Positions 8,091 to 15,814 of a DNA stretch of 64,000 nt are shown here, piece by piece. The position numbers and the translations under genes were made by a program. Source of the DNA: DASZIT01 sp036489495 (GTDB lineage: Bacteria; Actinomycetota; Acidimicrobiia; Acidimicrobiales; RAAP-2); contig DASXFR010000069.1 in NCBI GenBank assembly GCA_036489495.1, positions 1 through 64,000 of the forward strand. The letters are read 5' to 3'. Positions within the stretch are counted from its first letter, which is position 1; the number at the start of each line of letters is the position of its first letter. Below the pieces are notes generated by a model. The model saw nothing but the letters and a program-made list of their open reading frames with translations. It was not told the DNA's origin and made no database searches.

Positions 8091-8639
8091 GTGAGTTCTC
8101 TCTGGACACCTGATGGCGAGCGACCGGTCGGGAAACCGACCAGCGGAGGGGTCCCCCCGGCTCCGGCAGGCTCGGCTCCCCCCTCCGGCGGCCCCGGCGG
8201 TGCACCCCCGCAATCCCCCGACGACGAGGAGCTGGCCGAGCAGGTCGAAGCGATGCAGAGGGAGCTGGCCAGCGCTCCCGTCGAGGTGGTGGTGGCCAAC
8301 CACTGCTACGGGCTGTTCGAGCTGGCGGCTGTCTACCTGTCCCAGGTCCCGCCGCTCCTCCCGCAGGCGCGCCTGTCCATCGACGCGCTGGCCTGCCTGG
8401 TCGACGGGCTGAAGGGGCGGCTCGGGGAGGCCGAAGGGCCTCTGAAGGACGGCCTCAGCCAGCTGCAACTGGCTTATGTCCAGATCGACGCCGCCCAGCG
8501 AGCCGGCGAGCAGGCGGCCACTACCGCCGGCGCCAACGGGGCATCGGAAGCCCCGGACACCTCGGCCACCGCCGATCCGGCCGCGGGTCCGGCTGCCGGT
8601 GGAACGGAATCCCGCACGGAGGCCGAGCCCGGCGGGTGA
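8091..8639 (+). CDS. DUF1844 family protein
   Basis: The 182-residue product has a Pro/Gly-rich disordered N-terminus (about residues 1-40). The DUF1844-type core then runs from PVEVVVANHCYGLFELAAVYL through LSIDALACLVDGLKGRLG to GPLKDGLSQLQLAYV, and an Ala/Thr-rich tail follows. DUF1844 proteins lie next to infC in many actinobacteria, and this copy is divergent from infC. Their function is not known. The start GTG 8091 is set by the abrupt onset of coding and a -10 box 6 bases before it. Its TGA overlaps the next gene's GTG (GTGA), so the two are coupled. Confidence 0.8.
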   Translation: MSSLWTPDGERPVGKPTSGGVPPAPAGSAPPSGGPGGAPPQSPDDEELAEQVEAMQRELASAPVEVVVANHCYGLFELAAVYLSQVPPLLPQARLSIDALACLVDGLKGRLGEAEGPLKDGLSQLQLAYVQIDAAQRAGEQAATTAGANGASEAPDTSATADPAAGPAAGGTESRTEAEPGG

Positions 8640-10558
8640 GCGACCGCCCAGCTGACCCGCCCGGCATCGAACCGGCTCCGGGCACTTCCATCCATCCAGC
8701 CCCCGTCGAGAGCCCTGCCCCGGCTGGACTCGGCGACCCGCCCGACGGGCCGATCGACGCCTCCCGGGTACGAAGCTTCATCGGGCTGTCCATCGGCTTG
8801 GTCGGTCCCCGAGCCAACCTGGCCGTCGCCGGTGTCCTGATCACCCTCTTCGTCCAGCAGCGGGCGTCCGGAGCGCTGGCGGTCACCTTCGCCCTCACCG
8901 CCAACCGCCTCCTGAGCTGGGTCACCTATCCGCTGGTGGGGCGACTGAGCGACCGCACCCGCAGCCGGGTGGGTCGCCGCACGCCGTACATGGCCGGGAG
9001 CCTCATCCTGATGGGCGCGGCTACCTGGATGTTCACCGTCGTTCGCGGCTACTGGATGCTGGTGCTGTTCATCCTCATCGCCAGACAGGCGGCGGCCATT
9101 TTCACCCTGACCAATGCCGCGGTCATCCCCGAAGTGTTCGGACGAAGCCGATGGCTGAAGGCACTCCTCCTCACGACGGTCCTGGGCACGGTGGCCAGTC
9201 TCGGGATCAAAGCCACCGTGATCGCCTCCTGGAAGCAGAGCGATCCGGCCACATGGAATCTTCCCTTCCAGGTCGCCGCGGTCATCATGGCCGGCGTCGG
9301 TCTGGTCGTCCTGCTGCTGGTGAGAGAAGCGCCGGCTGCCACCTTCGGGGCCGCCGCCGACCGCGGGGCTCGGGCCCGGCGGGTCCGGGACGAGCTTCGC
9401 TCGGTGATGGCGGGGCCCAACGCCAAGGTATTGGTCACCGGTTCACTTCTGTTTTGGTCGGGCATCGGTTCGACGGCCTTCGTCGCGGTGTTGTTCTTCC
9501 AACGGGTGCTGCACGCCGGGGCCAGTGCTCAAACCGTGGCGGGCTTGGCCACCGGCATCCCGGTGTTCTTCATCGGCATCGGTCTCGGGATTCCCGTCAG
9601 CCGGATCCTGTCGGCGCGCCAGTTGGCCATCGGCGCGCCACTGGTGGGTGCGGTGCTGGCCGGAGTCCAGTACTTCGACACCCATCTTTGGCAGGCGGTG
9701 GTGCTGAGCTACATCGGCGCGCCGTTCATCGGCGCCTACATCATCGTGCTGGCGCCGATGCTGCTGCAGCTGCTTCCCCGGTCCGGCGGCCTCGGTGAGC
9801 GTCTCGGGGTCCTACTGGCCCCGTTCAATGTGTGCAGTGTCGCCCTCGCCTACCTCGCCGCCACCGTGGTCGATGCGACCGGCAACTACCGGTTGATCTG
9901 GCTGTTTCCCGCCGCCACCGGGATCGGCCATGCCACCGTCAACTGCTGGCTGAAGATCCCCCCGAAGAAGGCCTCGAGCCCCGACATGGTCAAACGGCTG
10001 TGGGAGTGGAGCATCGTCCAGGCCGAGTCGATGGCGGAGACCGGAATCGTGACCGGCCTCTTGGCTGCCCCTGTGCTCGGCGTGGTCACCAAGGAGGACG
10101 CCGACAGCGCGGTCATCGTCGACATGGCCCGAAAGATTCTCGGCAACCCCTACGGGGACGAGGACGACGACGAGTCCGAGTCCGAGTCGTCCTCCGACGG
10201 CGACCCGGCTGACCCATCCGATCGCTCCGACCGCGGCGTGACCGGGGTCATCCAGGTGGGTGGGGGGCCGGTGGGAACCGACTTGTGGACCGACCAGAAA
10301 TCAGGTCCACGCACCGGGTCCGGCTCGGCATCTGACGCCTCCGGAGATCCGGTTGGGACGCCTGAGGGGGGTGTGATGCCCATGGGGTCGATCGAGGGCA
10401 CACCGGTGGGCTCGGAAATTTCCCCGGACTCGGACAGCGAGTCAGCCGACCAATCGACCGACCAACCGGGCGGAGGATCGGCCGGCGACTCGGCCGAGGA
10501 TGCTTCGAACCACTCGGACGCATCCTCGACCGGCGACCGCTTCACCAACGGCGACTGA
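8636..10558 (+). CDS. MFS transporter (GPH-like) with acidic C-terminal tail
   Basis: This is a polytopic membrane protein of 640 residues. After about 45 disordered residues come roughly 12 hydrophobic segments. The loop between segments 2 and 3 reads GRLSDRTRSRVGRRTPY, matching the MFS/GPH signature (D-R-T-R-S-R-x-G-R-R-x-P). The substrate cannot be told. The last 135 residues are a Ser/Asp/Gly-rich, very acidic tail beginning GDEDDDESESESSSD. That tail lies antisense to the convergent cold-shock-domain gene. The start GTG overlaps the DUF1844 stop. Confidence 0.85.
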   Translation: MSDRPADPPGIEPAPGTSIHPAPVESPAPAGLGDPPDGPIDASRVRSFIGLSIGLVGPRANLAVAGVLITLFVQQRASGALAVTFALTANRLLSWVTYPLVGRLSDRTRSRVGRRTPYMAGSLILMGAATWMFTVVRGYWMLVLFILIARQAAAIFTLTNAAVIPEVFGRSRWLKALLLTTVLGTVASLGIKATVIASWKQSDPATWNLPFQVAAVIMAGVGLVVLLLVREAPAATFGAAADRGARARRVRDELRSVMAGPNAKVLVTGSLLFWSGIGSTAFVAVLFFQRVLHAGASAQTVAGLATGIPVFFIGIGLGIPVSRILSARQLAIGAPLVGAVLAGVQYFDTHLWQAVVLSYIGAPFIGAYIIVLAPMLLQLLPRSGGLGERLGVLLAPFNVCSVALAYLAATVVDATGNYRLIWLFPAATGIGHATVNCWLKIPPKKASSPDMVKRLWEWSIVQAESMAETGIVTGLLAAPVLGVVTKEDADSAVIVDMARKILGNPYGDEDDDESESESSSDGDPADPSDRSDRGVTGVIQVGGGPVGTDLWTDQKSGPRTGSGSASDASGDPVGTPEGGVMPMGSIEGTPVGSEISPDSDSESADQSTDQPGGGSAGDSAEDASNHSDASSTGDRFTNGD

Positions 10559-11226
10559 ATCGTCGGCTCCGACCAGGCTTCCGGCTCCGCCGCCGGCCAG
10601 GTTGTCGATTCGGTTCGCGGTTCTGCCCGGGCCGGATCAACCGGCGGAATGCTCGAATCTGACCATCCAGCCGGTTCGATCACCTTCCAGCGGGTTGCCT
10701 CGATGCGGGCTTCGGCCTCCTCGAACTTCGCCCTGACCGGCTCCGGCTCGTCGGCGACAACCGGCTCGGGGCCAGGCTGGTCAGCCACCTCCGGCTCGGG
10801 CTCTACCTCGGGTTCGGGTTCGGCCGCCACCACCGGCTCGGCCACCGGCGCTACCTCCACCACGGCCACCACCTCTGCCTCGGGGGCGGGCGCCGCCTCC
10901 ACCGCCACCTCTACCTCGGGCGCCGACGCCGCAACCTCGGGCGCCACAACGGCATCCGATGCAACCGCCACCCCGACCAGTGGCCGGACCGAGACCGCCT
11001 CGAGGTGGCCGAGGCGACCGGTGGACACTTCGATGGCCACCACCGTCCCCACCGGGATCTGGCGGGAGCCGTCGGTGATGGCGGTGCAGTGGAACGGGAA
11101 CCGCCGGCCCTCCCCGGACTCGACCACACCCAACCCGCGAGCCTCGTCGAACTCGACCACCCGGCCGACCAGCGGGACATGACGGGCCGGTGGCAGGTCC
11201 ACGATCCCGCTCCACGTCGTCGGCAC
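10150..11226 (-). CDS. Cold-shock-domain protein with long acidic/proline-rich tail
   Basis: From GTG 11226 the 358-residue product starts MPTTWSGIVDLPPARHVPL. A CSD-like domain covers about residues 17-85 (VGRVVEFDEARGLGVVES, then FPFHCTAITDGSRQIPVG, then GHLEAVSV). The CSD binds single-stranded nucleic acid. The rest is low-complexity: Ala/Val/Glu/Pro repeats (EPEPEVEPEPEV), then spaced tryptophans (TTW, EAWS, GWSVDWS, PTWM) in acidic sequence. The frame continues further upstream, but that part is a shadow of hisG, which ends 11 bases before GTG 11226. The last 409 bases overlap the MFS gene on the other strand. Confidence 0.75.
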   Translation of the reverse strand: MPTTWSGIVDLPPARHVPLVGRVVEFDEARGLGVVESGEGRRFPFHCTAITDGSRQIPVGTVVAIEVSTGRLGHLEAVSVRPLVGVAVASDAVVAPEVAASAPEVEVAVEAAPAPEAEVVAVVEVAPVAEPVVAAEPEPEVEPEPEVADQPGPEPVVADEPEPVRAKFEEAEARIEATRWKVIEPAGWSDSSIPPVDPARAEPRTESTTWPAAEPEAWSEPTIQSPLVKRSPVEDASEWFEASSAESPADPPPGWSVDWSADSLSESGEISEPTGVPSIDPMGITPPSGVPTGSPEASDAEPDPVRGPDFWSVHKSVPTGPPPTWMTPVTPRSERSDGSAGSPSEDDSDSDSSSSSSP

Positions 11227-11237
11227 CGGCGCCAGCC

Positions 11238-12134
11238 TCAGTGGACGATCTTGGACAGGGCCAGCTCGATGATGTCGGTGGCGCCCCGGTCCCTCAGGGC
11301 GGGGATCAGGGTGTTGATCTCCGACTTCGGCACCACCGTCTCCACCGCGAACCCGCCCTTGCCGAACAGCTCGGAGACGGTGGGAGACCGCAGGGACGGG
11401 AGCAGGTCGATGACGCCGGTCAGCTGGTCGGCGGCCACGTTGAGCTTGACCAGGACCTTGCCCCGGGCTTCGAGCGCCCCCTGCAAGAGGGTGAAGAGCT
11501 GCTCCATGGCGTGCCGCTTGTCCGGGTCCTCGGCCGCCGCCCGGTTGGCGATGAGCTCGGTGTGGGAGACGAAGAGGGTCTCGACGATCTTCAGCCCGGC
11601 GGCCCGGAGGGCCCGACCGGTCTCGGTGATCTCCACCACACAATCGGCGATGTCGGGCACCTTGGCCTCGGTGGCTCCGTAGGAGAGGCTGACCTCGGCC
11701 CGCACCCCGTGCTTCTCCAGAAACCGGCGGGTCAGCTCCGGGTACTCGGTGGACACCCGGAGGGCGCCCCCCTTGCCGGTGCCCGACGCCGCCAGGTCGG
11801 CCACCGATGCCACCGGGGACTCCTTCGGCACCGCCAGCACCACCCGGACCGGCTGGGCGCTGGCCTTCGAGTACTGGAGGATCCCGAGGGTGGTGACCTC
11901 ACTCCCGCGTTCCTCCACCCAGTCGCGCCCGGTGATGCCGAGGTCGAACATCCCGTCGGCCACGTAGAGGGGGATCTCCTGGGGACGCAGGATCCGGACC
12001 TCGTCGACCCGGGGGTCGTCGATGGTCGCCCGGTAGTCGACATCGGAGGACCGGATCACCGCCAGGTCGGCGGACGCGAACAGCTCCAGGGTGGCCTTCT
12101 CCAGCGAGCCCTTGGGCAGCACCATCCGCAGCAC
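11238..12134 (-). CDS. hisG: ATP phosphoribosyltransferase (long form)
   Basis: HisG catalyses the first step of histidine synthesis, joining PRPP and ATP. At 298 residues this is the long form, with a C-terminal regulatory ACT-like domain (about residues 215-290) that binds histidine. The N-terminal catalytic part has LPKGSLEKATLELF, a DLGITGRDWV segment, and the PRPP-binding loop region around DCVVEITETGRAL. The start GTG 12134 gives MLRMVLPKGS; an ATG three codons on is possible. It follows ribH by 3 bases. No other his genes are in the window. Confidence 0.94.
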   Translation of the reverse strand: MLRMVLPKGSLEKATLELFASADLAVIRSSDVDYRATIDDPRVDEVRILRPQEIPLYVADGMFDLGITGRDWVEERGSEVTTLGILQYSKASAQPVRVVLAVPKESPVASVADLAASGTGKGGALRVSTEYPELTRRFLEKHGVRAEVSLSYGATEAKVPDIADCVVEITETGRALRAAGLKIVETLFVSHTELIANRAAAEDPDKRHAMEQLFTLLQGALEARGKVLVKLNVAADQLTGVIDLLPSLRSPTVSELFGKGGFAVETVVPKSEINTLIPALRDRGATDIIELALSKIVH

Positions 12135-12137
12135 GAT

Positions 12138-12710
12138 TCAGTCCCCCACTTCCGGGAGGGTGTCCCGGCCCAGCACCCCGAGCAGGCGGATCATCTCCAG
12201 GGCGGTCACCGCCGCCTCCCGGCCCTTGTTGGCCTCGTCGTCCTCCGAGCGCACCAGGGCCTGGTCGACGGTGTCGGTGGTCAGGACGCCGAACACCACC
12301 GGGATGCCGGTGTCGAGCTGGACCTGCTGGATGCCGGCGGCGCACTGCCCGGCGACGAAGTCGTAGTGGCCGGTGTCGCCCCGGATGACCGCCCCCAGGC
12401 AGACCACCGCGTCGACGGCGCCGGACTCGGCGAACACCTTGGCCACCAGCGGCAGCTCGAAGGCCCCCGGGGCCCAGGCCACCGTCACCGTGCCCAGGTC
12501 GCAGGCGGCGTTCTTCAGGGCGTCGAGCGCCCCGGTCAGCAGGCGGTCGCTGATGCCGCCGTTGAACTCGGCGCAGGCGAAGGCGATCCGGGGACCGGAA
12601 CCGACCCCCAGACTGGCCACCGGGCCGGACCCGTCCGCCGACGTGCCGACCAGGGAGGCGATCCGCTCCTTGGTCCCCGGCGCCAGCATCGTCAGGTCGG
12701 ACTCAGTCAT
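12138..12710 (-). CDS. ribH: 6,7-dimethyl-8-ribityllumazine synthase
   Basis: Lumazine synthase condenses 5-amino-6-ribitylamino-uracil with 3,4-dihydroxy-2-butanone 4-phosphate, the penultimate step to riboflavin. The 190-residue product has the family landmarks FACAEFNGGISDRLL, VAWAPGAFELPL, LGAVIRGDTGHYDFV and PVVFGVLTTDT. About 35 extra N-terminal residues (a GTSADGSG region) precede the conserved core, so an internal start is possible, but ATG 12710 overlaps ribBA by 8 bases and fits the operon. Confidence 0.95.
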   Translation of the reverse strand: MTESDLTMLAPGTKERIASLVGTSADGSGPVASLGVGSGPRIAFACAEFNGGISDRLLTGALDALKNAACDLGTVTVAWAPGAFELPLVAKVFAESGAVDAVVCLGAVIRGDTGHYDFVAGQCAAGIQQVQLDTGIPVVFGVLTTDTVDQALVRSEDDEANKGREAAVTALEMIRLLGVLGRDTLPEVGD

Positions 12711-13917
12711 CCAGGCCCTCCAGCAGGTGGCCCATCCGGTCCCGCTTGGTCCGGAGGTATTCGATGTTCTCGGGATTCGGGGTAGTGGGGATGTGCACCC
12801 GCTCGACGATGTCGAGGCCGAAGCCCTCCAGCCCGCCGCGCTTGGTCGGGTTGTTGGTCATCAGACGCATGGTCGTCACCCCCAGGTCGACCAGGATCTG
12901 GGCGCCGATGCCGTACTCCCGGGAGTCCTCGGGCAGGCCGAGCTCGAGGTTGGCGTCCACCGTGTCGAAGCCCTCCTCCTGGAGGCTGTAGGCGCGCAGC
13001 TTGTGGCCCAGGCCGATGCCCCGGCCCTCGTGGCCGCGCAGGTACACGACCACCCCGCTGCCGTTCTCGTTGATCGCCGACATCGCCCCCCGGAGCTGGG
13101 GCCCGCAGTCGCACCGGAGCGACCCGAACACGTCCCCGGTGAGGCACTCGCTGTGCACCCGGACCAGCACGTCCTCCTGGCCGTCGACCTCACCCTTGAC
13201 CAGGGCCACATGGTGCTCGCCGTCCAGCACCGACTCGAAGGCGTGGGCGGTGAACTCCCCGAACTCGGTGGGGATGCGGGCGCTGGCGATGCGGCGGACC
13301 AGCTTGTCCTTGCGCCGCCGGTAGCGGATGAGGTCGGCGATGGAGATGAGCTCCAGCCCGTGCTTCTTGGAGAACACCTCCAGCTCGGCCAGCCGGGCCA
13401 TGCCCGTCTTGTCCTCGCTGACCACCTCGCACAGCACGCCGGCCGGGGACATCCCCGCCGCCCGGGCCAGGTCGACCGCCGCCTCGGTGTGGCCGGCCCG
13501 CTTGAGCACGCCACCCGGGCGGTAGCGGAGGGGGAAGATGTGCCCCGGACGGTTGAGGTCGGTCGGCCGGGTGTGGGAATCGGCCAGGGCCTTGATGGTG
13601 GCCGACCGGTCGGAGGCGGAGATCCCGGTGGAGGTGCCGTGGCGGTAGTCCACGCTCACCGTGAAGGCGGTGCGCTGGACCTCGGTGTTGGTCGAGACCA
13701 TCAGGGGCAGGTCGAGCTGCTCGACCCGCTCGGGGGTCAGCGGCACACAGATCAGCCCGGAGGTGTGGGCCAAGAAGAAGGCGATCTTCTCGGGGGTGAC
13801 GGCGTCGGCCGCCATGATCAGATCGCCCTCGTTCTCGCGGTCCTCGTCATCGACGACCACCACGATCTCGCCGCGCGAGATCGCCGCTATCGCATCCTCA
13901 ACCGTCGAAAACGCCAT
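12703..13917 (-). CDS. ribBA: Bifunctional 3,4-dihydroxy-2-butanone-4-phosphate synthase / GTP cyclohydrolase II
   Basis: This 404-residue fusion supplies both branches of riboflavin synthesis. The N-terminal RibB domain (about residues 1-200) has DDEDRENEGDLIMAAD and DYRHGTSTGISASDR. The C-terminal RibA domain has the zinc ligands C-x10-C-x-C (SECLTGDVFGSLRCDCGPQL) and the GTP-handling LRGHEGRGIGLGHK. It ends within the ribH start region, so the two are tightly coupled. It lies 16 bases after ribD; the riboflavin synthase gene that often lies between them is absent. Confidence 0.96.
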   Translation of the reverse strand: MAFSTVEDAIAAISRGEIVVVVDDEDRENEGDLIMAADAVTPEKIAFFLAHTSGLICVPLTPERVEQLDLPLMVSTNTEVQRTAFTVSVDYRHGTSTGISASDRSATIKALADSHTRPTDLNRPGHIFPLRYRPGGVLKRAGHTEAAVDLARAAGMSPAGVLCEVVSEDKTGMARLAELEVFSKKHGLELISIADLIRYRRRKDKLVRRIASARIPTEFGEFTAHAFESVLDGEHHVALVKGEVDGQEDVLVRVHSECLTGDVFGSLRCDCGPQLRGAMSAINENGSGVVVYLRGHEGRGIGLGHKLRAYSLQEEGFDTVDANLELGLPEDSREYGIGAQILVDLGVTTMRLMTNNPTKRGGLEGFGLDIVERVHIPTTPNPENIEYLRTKRDRMGHLLEGLDD

Positions 13918-13933
13918 CGACCCTCGGACTCCT

Positions 13934-14938
13934 CTACGCCCTGGGGGGAGAGAGTTCCACCCTCAGGTCACCCCCCAGGTTAGTGGTGGACCGAATGGTC
14001 CCCCGCCATAGCCCGTCGAGGGTGGGGGCGCCGGGGCCGGCGAACAGCGGGCGGGCGTCATCCCCGCCGAACAGGGCCGGGGCCAGGTAGAGCACATAGC
14101 GGTCCACCAGGCCGGCGGCGTGGAAGGCGTGGGCGACGCCGGCGCCGCCCTCCACCAGTACCTGCAGGACACCGCGGTCGCCCAGATCGGTCAGCACCAT
14201 GCCCAGGTCGCCGTCGAGCTCCAACGCCGGGTGGACGGCGGCGCCGGCCGGCACCTGGCCGAGCACCACCCGGAGCGGTTGTTCGGACGCCGTACGGTGG
14301 TCGGGGTCGTCGTCGGGAAGCCGGACGGTCAGGCTCGGATCGTCGGCCCGGACGGTGCCCGCCCCGACCAGCACCGCGTCCGACTTGGCCCGCAACCGGT
14401 GGGCGTCGGCCCGGGCCGCCTCCCCGGTGATCCACCGGCTGGACCCGTCCGGGGCGGCGATCCGGCCGTCCAGCGTCGAAGCCAGCTTCAGTACCACCCA
14501 CGGCCGCCCGGTCCGTCGATGGTGGAGGTAGGCGGCGAGCTGGTCGGCGACCGGATCGGCGGCCACCCCGACGTCCACCTCCACCCCGGCCTGGCGCAAG
14601 AAGGCGATCCCCCGCCCCGACACCTGGGGGTCGGGGTCCTCGATGCCCACCACCACCCGGCGGATCCCGGCGGCCACCACTGCGTCGGCGCAGGGTGGGG
14701 TGCGGCCGTGGTGGGCGCACGGCTCCAACGTCACGTAGAGGGTGGCGCCTTCGGCCCGCCGGCCGGCGGCGGCCAGGGCGGCGACCTCGGCGTGGGGCCC
14801 GCCGACCGGAGCAGTGGCCCCGACGAAGGCCCCGGTGGCGCCGGCACTCCCGGTCGCCGGCACCACCACCGCCCCGACCCACGGGTTGGGGGAGGTACGG
14901 CCCCGGACCCGTTCGGCCGCCACCATCGCCTCGAGCAT
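13934..14938 (-). CDS. ribD: Bifunctional riboflavin biosynthesis deaminase/reductase
   Basis: RibD deaminates the pyrimidine intermediate (N-terminal cytidine-deaminase-like domain) and reduces its ribosyl chain with NADPH (C-terminal domain). The zinc site HAEV and PCAHHGRTPPCADA are intact. The reductase part follows from about residue 140 (LKLASTLDGRIAAPDG, SRWITG, RADDPSLTVR). ATG 14938 cuts the conserved first helix: the codons just before it read DLEWM, like the family's D-x-x-[FY]-M. The frame is open back to a CTG at 15037 that overlaps the rpe stop (CTGA), so the true start may be 15037. Confidence 0.93.
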   Translation of the reverse strand: MLEAMVAAERVRGRTSPNPWVGAVVVPATGSAGATGAFVGATAPVGGPHAEVAALAAAGRRAEGATLYVTLEPCAHHGRTPPCADAVVAAGIRRVVVGIEDPDPQVSGRGIAFLRQAGVEVDVGVAADPVADQLAAYLHHRRTGRPWVVLKLASTLDGRIAAPDGSSRWITGEAARADAHRLRAKSDAVLVGAGTVRADDPSLTVRLPDDDPDHRTASEQPLRVVLGQVPAGAAVHPALELDGDLGMVLTDLGDRGVLQVLVEGGAGVAHAFHAAGLVDRYVLYLAPALFGGDDARPLFAGPGAPTLDGLWRGTIRSTTNLGGDLRVELSPPRA

Positions 14939-14947
14939 CCACTCCAG

Positions 14948-14989
14948 GTCGGTGGGGTCGGAGCCGGAGTCGGTGGGGTCGACGCCGGA
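14948..14989 (-). repeat. 21-bp tandem repeat upstream of ribD
   Basis: Two 21-base units (14948-14968 and 14969-14989) match at 19 of 21 positions. They are read in the ribD frame as DPTDSGS/DPTDSGV-type heptads. A repeat that preserves the frame is easier to explain if this stretch is translated. Confidence 0.6.
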
Positions 14990-15033
14990 GTCGGAGTCGA
15001 CGCCGCCGGGTCCAATGCCGCCGGCATCGCCGG

Positions 15034-15750
15034 TCAGGACGTCCGGCTTTCCGCCGCCGCGCCTGCACCCACGGCTGCCGCCAAGATATCCGCCATCGCC
15101 GCCGCCGGGTCCTCCCGCCCGAACACCGCCGACCCGGCCACGAAGACATTGGCCCCCGCCTCAGTGACCGGGACCACCGTCTCCACGTCGATGCCCCCGT
15201 CGACCTCGACGTCGAGTCGGTACCCGGCGGCGTCGGCTGCCTGGCGGACCTGGGCGACCTTGGGCACCACCTCGGCCATGAACGACTGGCCCCCGAAGCC
15301 GGGAAACACGGTCATGCAGAGCACCAGATCGACCAGCCCGAGATACGGCTCCAGCGCCTCGAACGGGGTGTCGGGATTGGCGGCCAGCCCGACCCGGAGC
15401 CCGAGGTCGCGCATCTGGCCGACCAAGGCTTCGGTCTCGCCGACTTCGACGTGGACGGTGCAGCCGTCGGCCCCGGCGTCCCGGAACGGCTCGAGATAGC
15501 CGGCCGGGTCGGTGATCATCAGGTGGCAGTCGAAGAACAGGTCCGAGTGCTTGCGCAGCGAGGCCACCACCGGGGGGCCGATGGTCAGGTTGGGGACGAA
15601 GTGGCCGTCCATCACGTCGACGTGGAGCCAGTCGGTGGTGGGCTCGACCTGGCCGATCGCCTCGGACAGCCGCCCGAAGTCCGCCGACAGGATCGACGGC
15701 GCCACTCGCAGGGTGGGGCGAGACTGAGGCACAGAGGCGCGGGGCGGCAT
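15034..15750 (-). CDS. rpe: Ribulose-phosphate 3-epimerase
   Basis: Rpe interconverts ribulose 5-phosphate and xylulose 5-phosphate in the pentose phosphate pathway; its substrate also feeds RibB. The 238-residue TIM barrel shows APSILSADFGRL, the metal-binding HVDVMDGHFVPN, DCHLMI, MTVFPGFGGQ and EVDGGID, and a phosphate-binding end around FVAGSAVFG. ATG 15750 gives MPPRASVPQ; a TAGGCT box lies 8 bases upstream. The frame continues upstream only as a shadow of fmt. Confidence 0.95.
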   Translation of the reverse strand: MPPRASVPQSRPTLRVAPSILSADFGRLSEAIGQVEPTTDWLHVDVMDGHFVPNLTIGPPVVASLRKHSDLFFDCHLMITDPAGYLEPFRDAGADGCTVHVEVGETEALVGQMRDLGLRVGLAANPDTPFEALEPYLGLVDLVLCMTVFPGFGGQSFMAEVVPKVAQVRQAADAAGYRLDVEVDGGIDVETVVPVTEAGANVFVAGSAVFGREDPAAAMADILAAAVGAGAAAESRTS

Positions 15751-15758
15751 CGGGATCG

Positions 15759-15764
15759 AGCCTA
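15759..15764 (-). promoter_or_regulatory. Start-proximal -10 box (TAGGCT) of rpe
   Basis: TAGGCT on the minus strand ends 8 bases before ATG 15750, with no Shine-Dalgarno sequence between. It would make rpe-ribD-ribBA-ribH-hisG a separate transcript. Confidence 0.4.
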
Positions 15765-15814
15765 CCAACCAGGGTCTCCGGCCCCCCGGGAACCCGGCCC
15801 AGGTCGCGCCCGGC

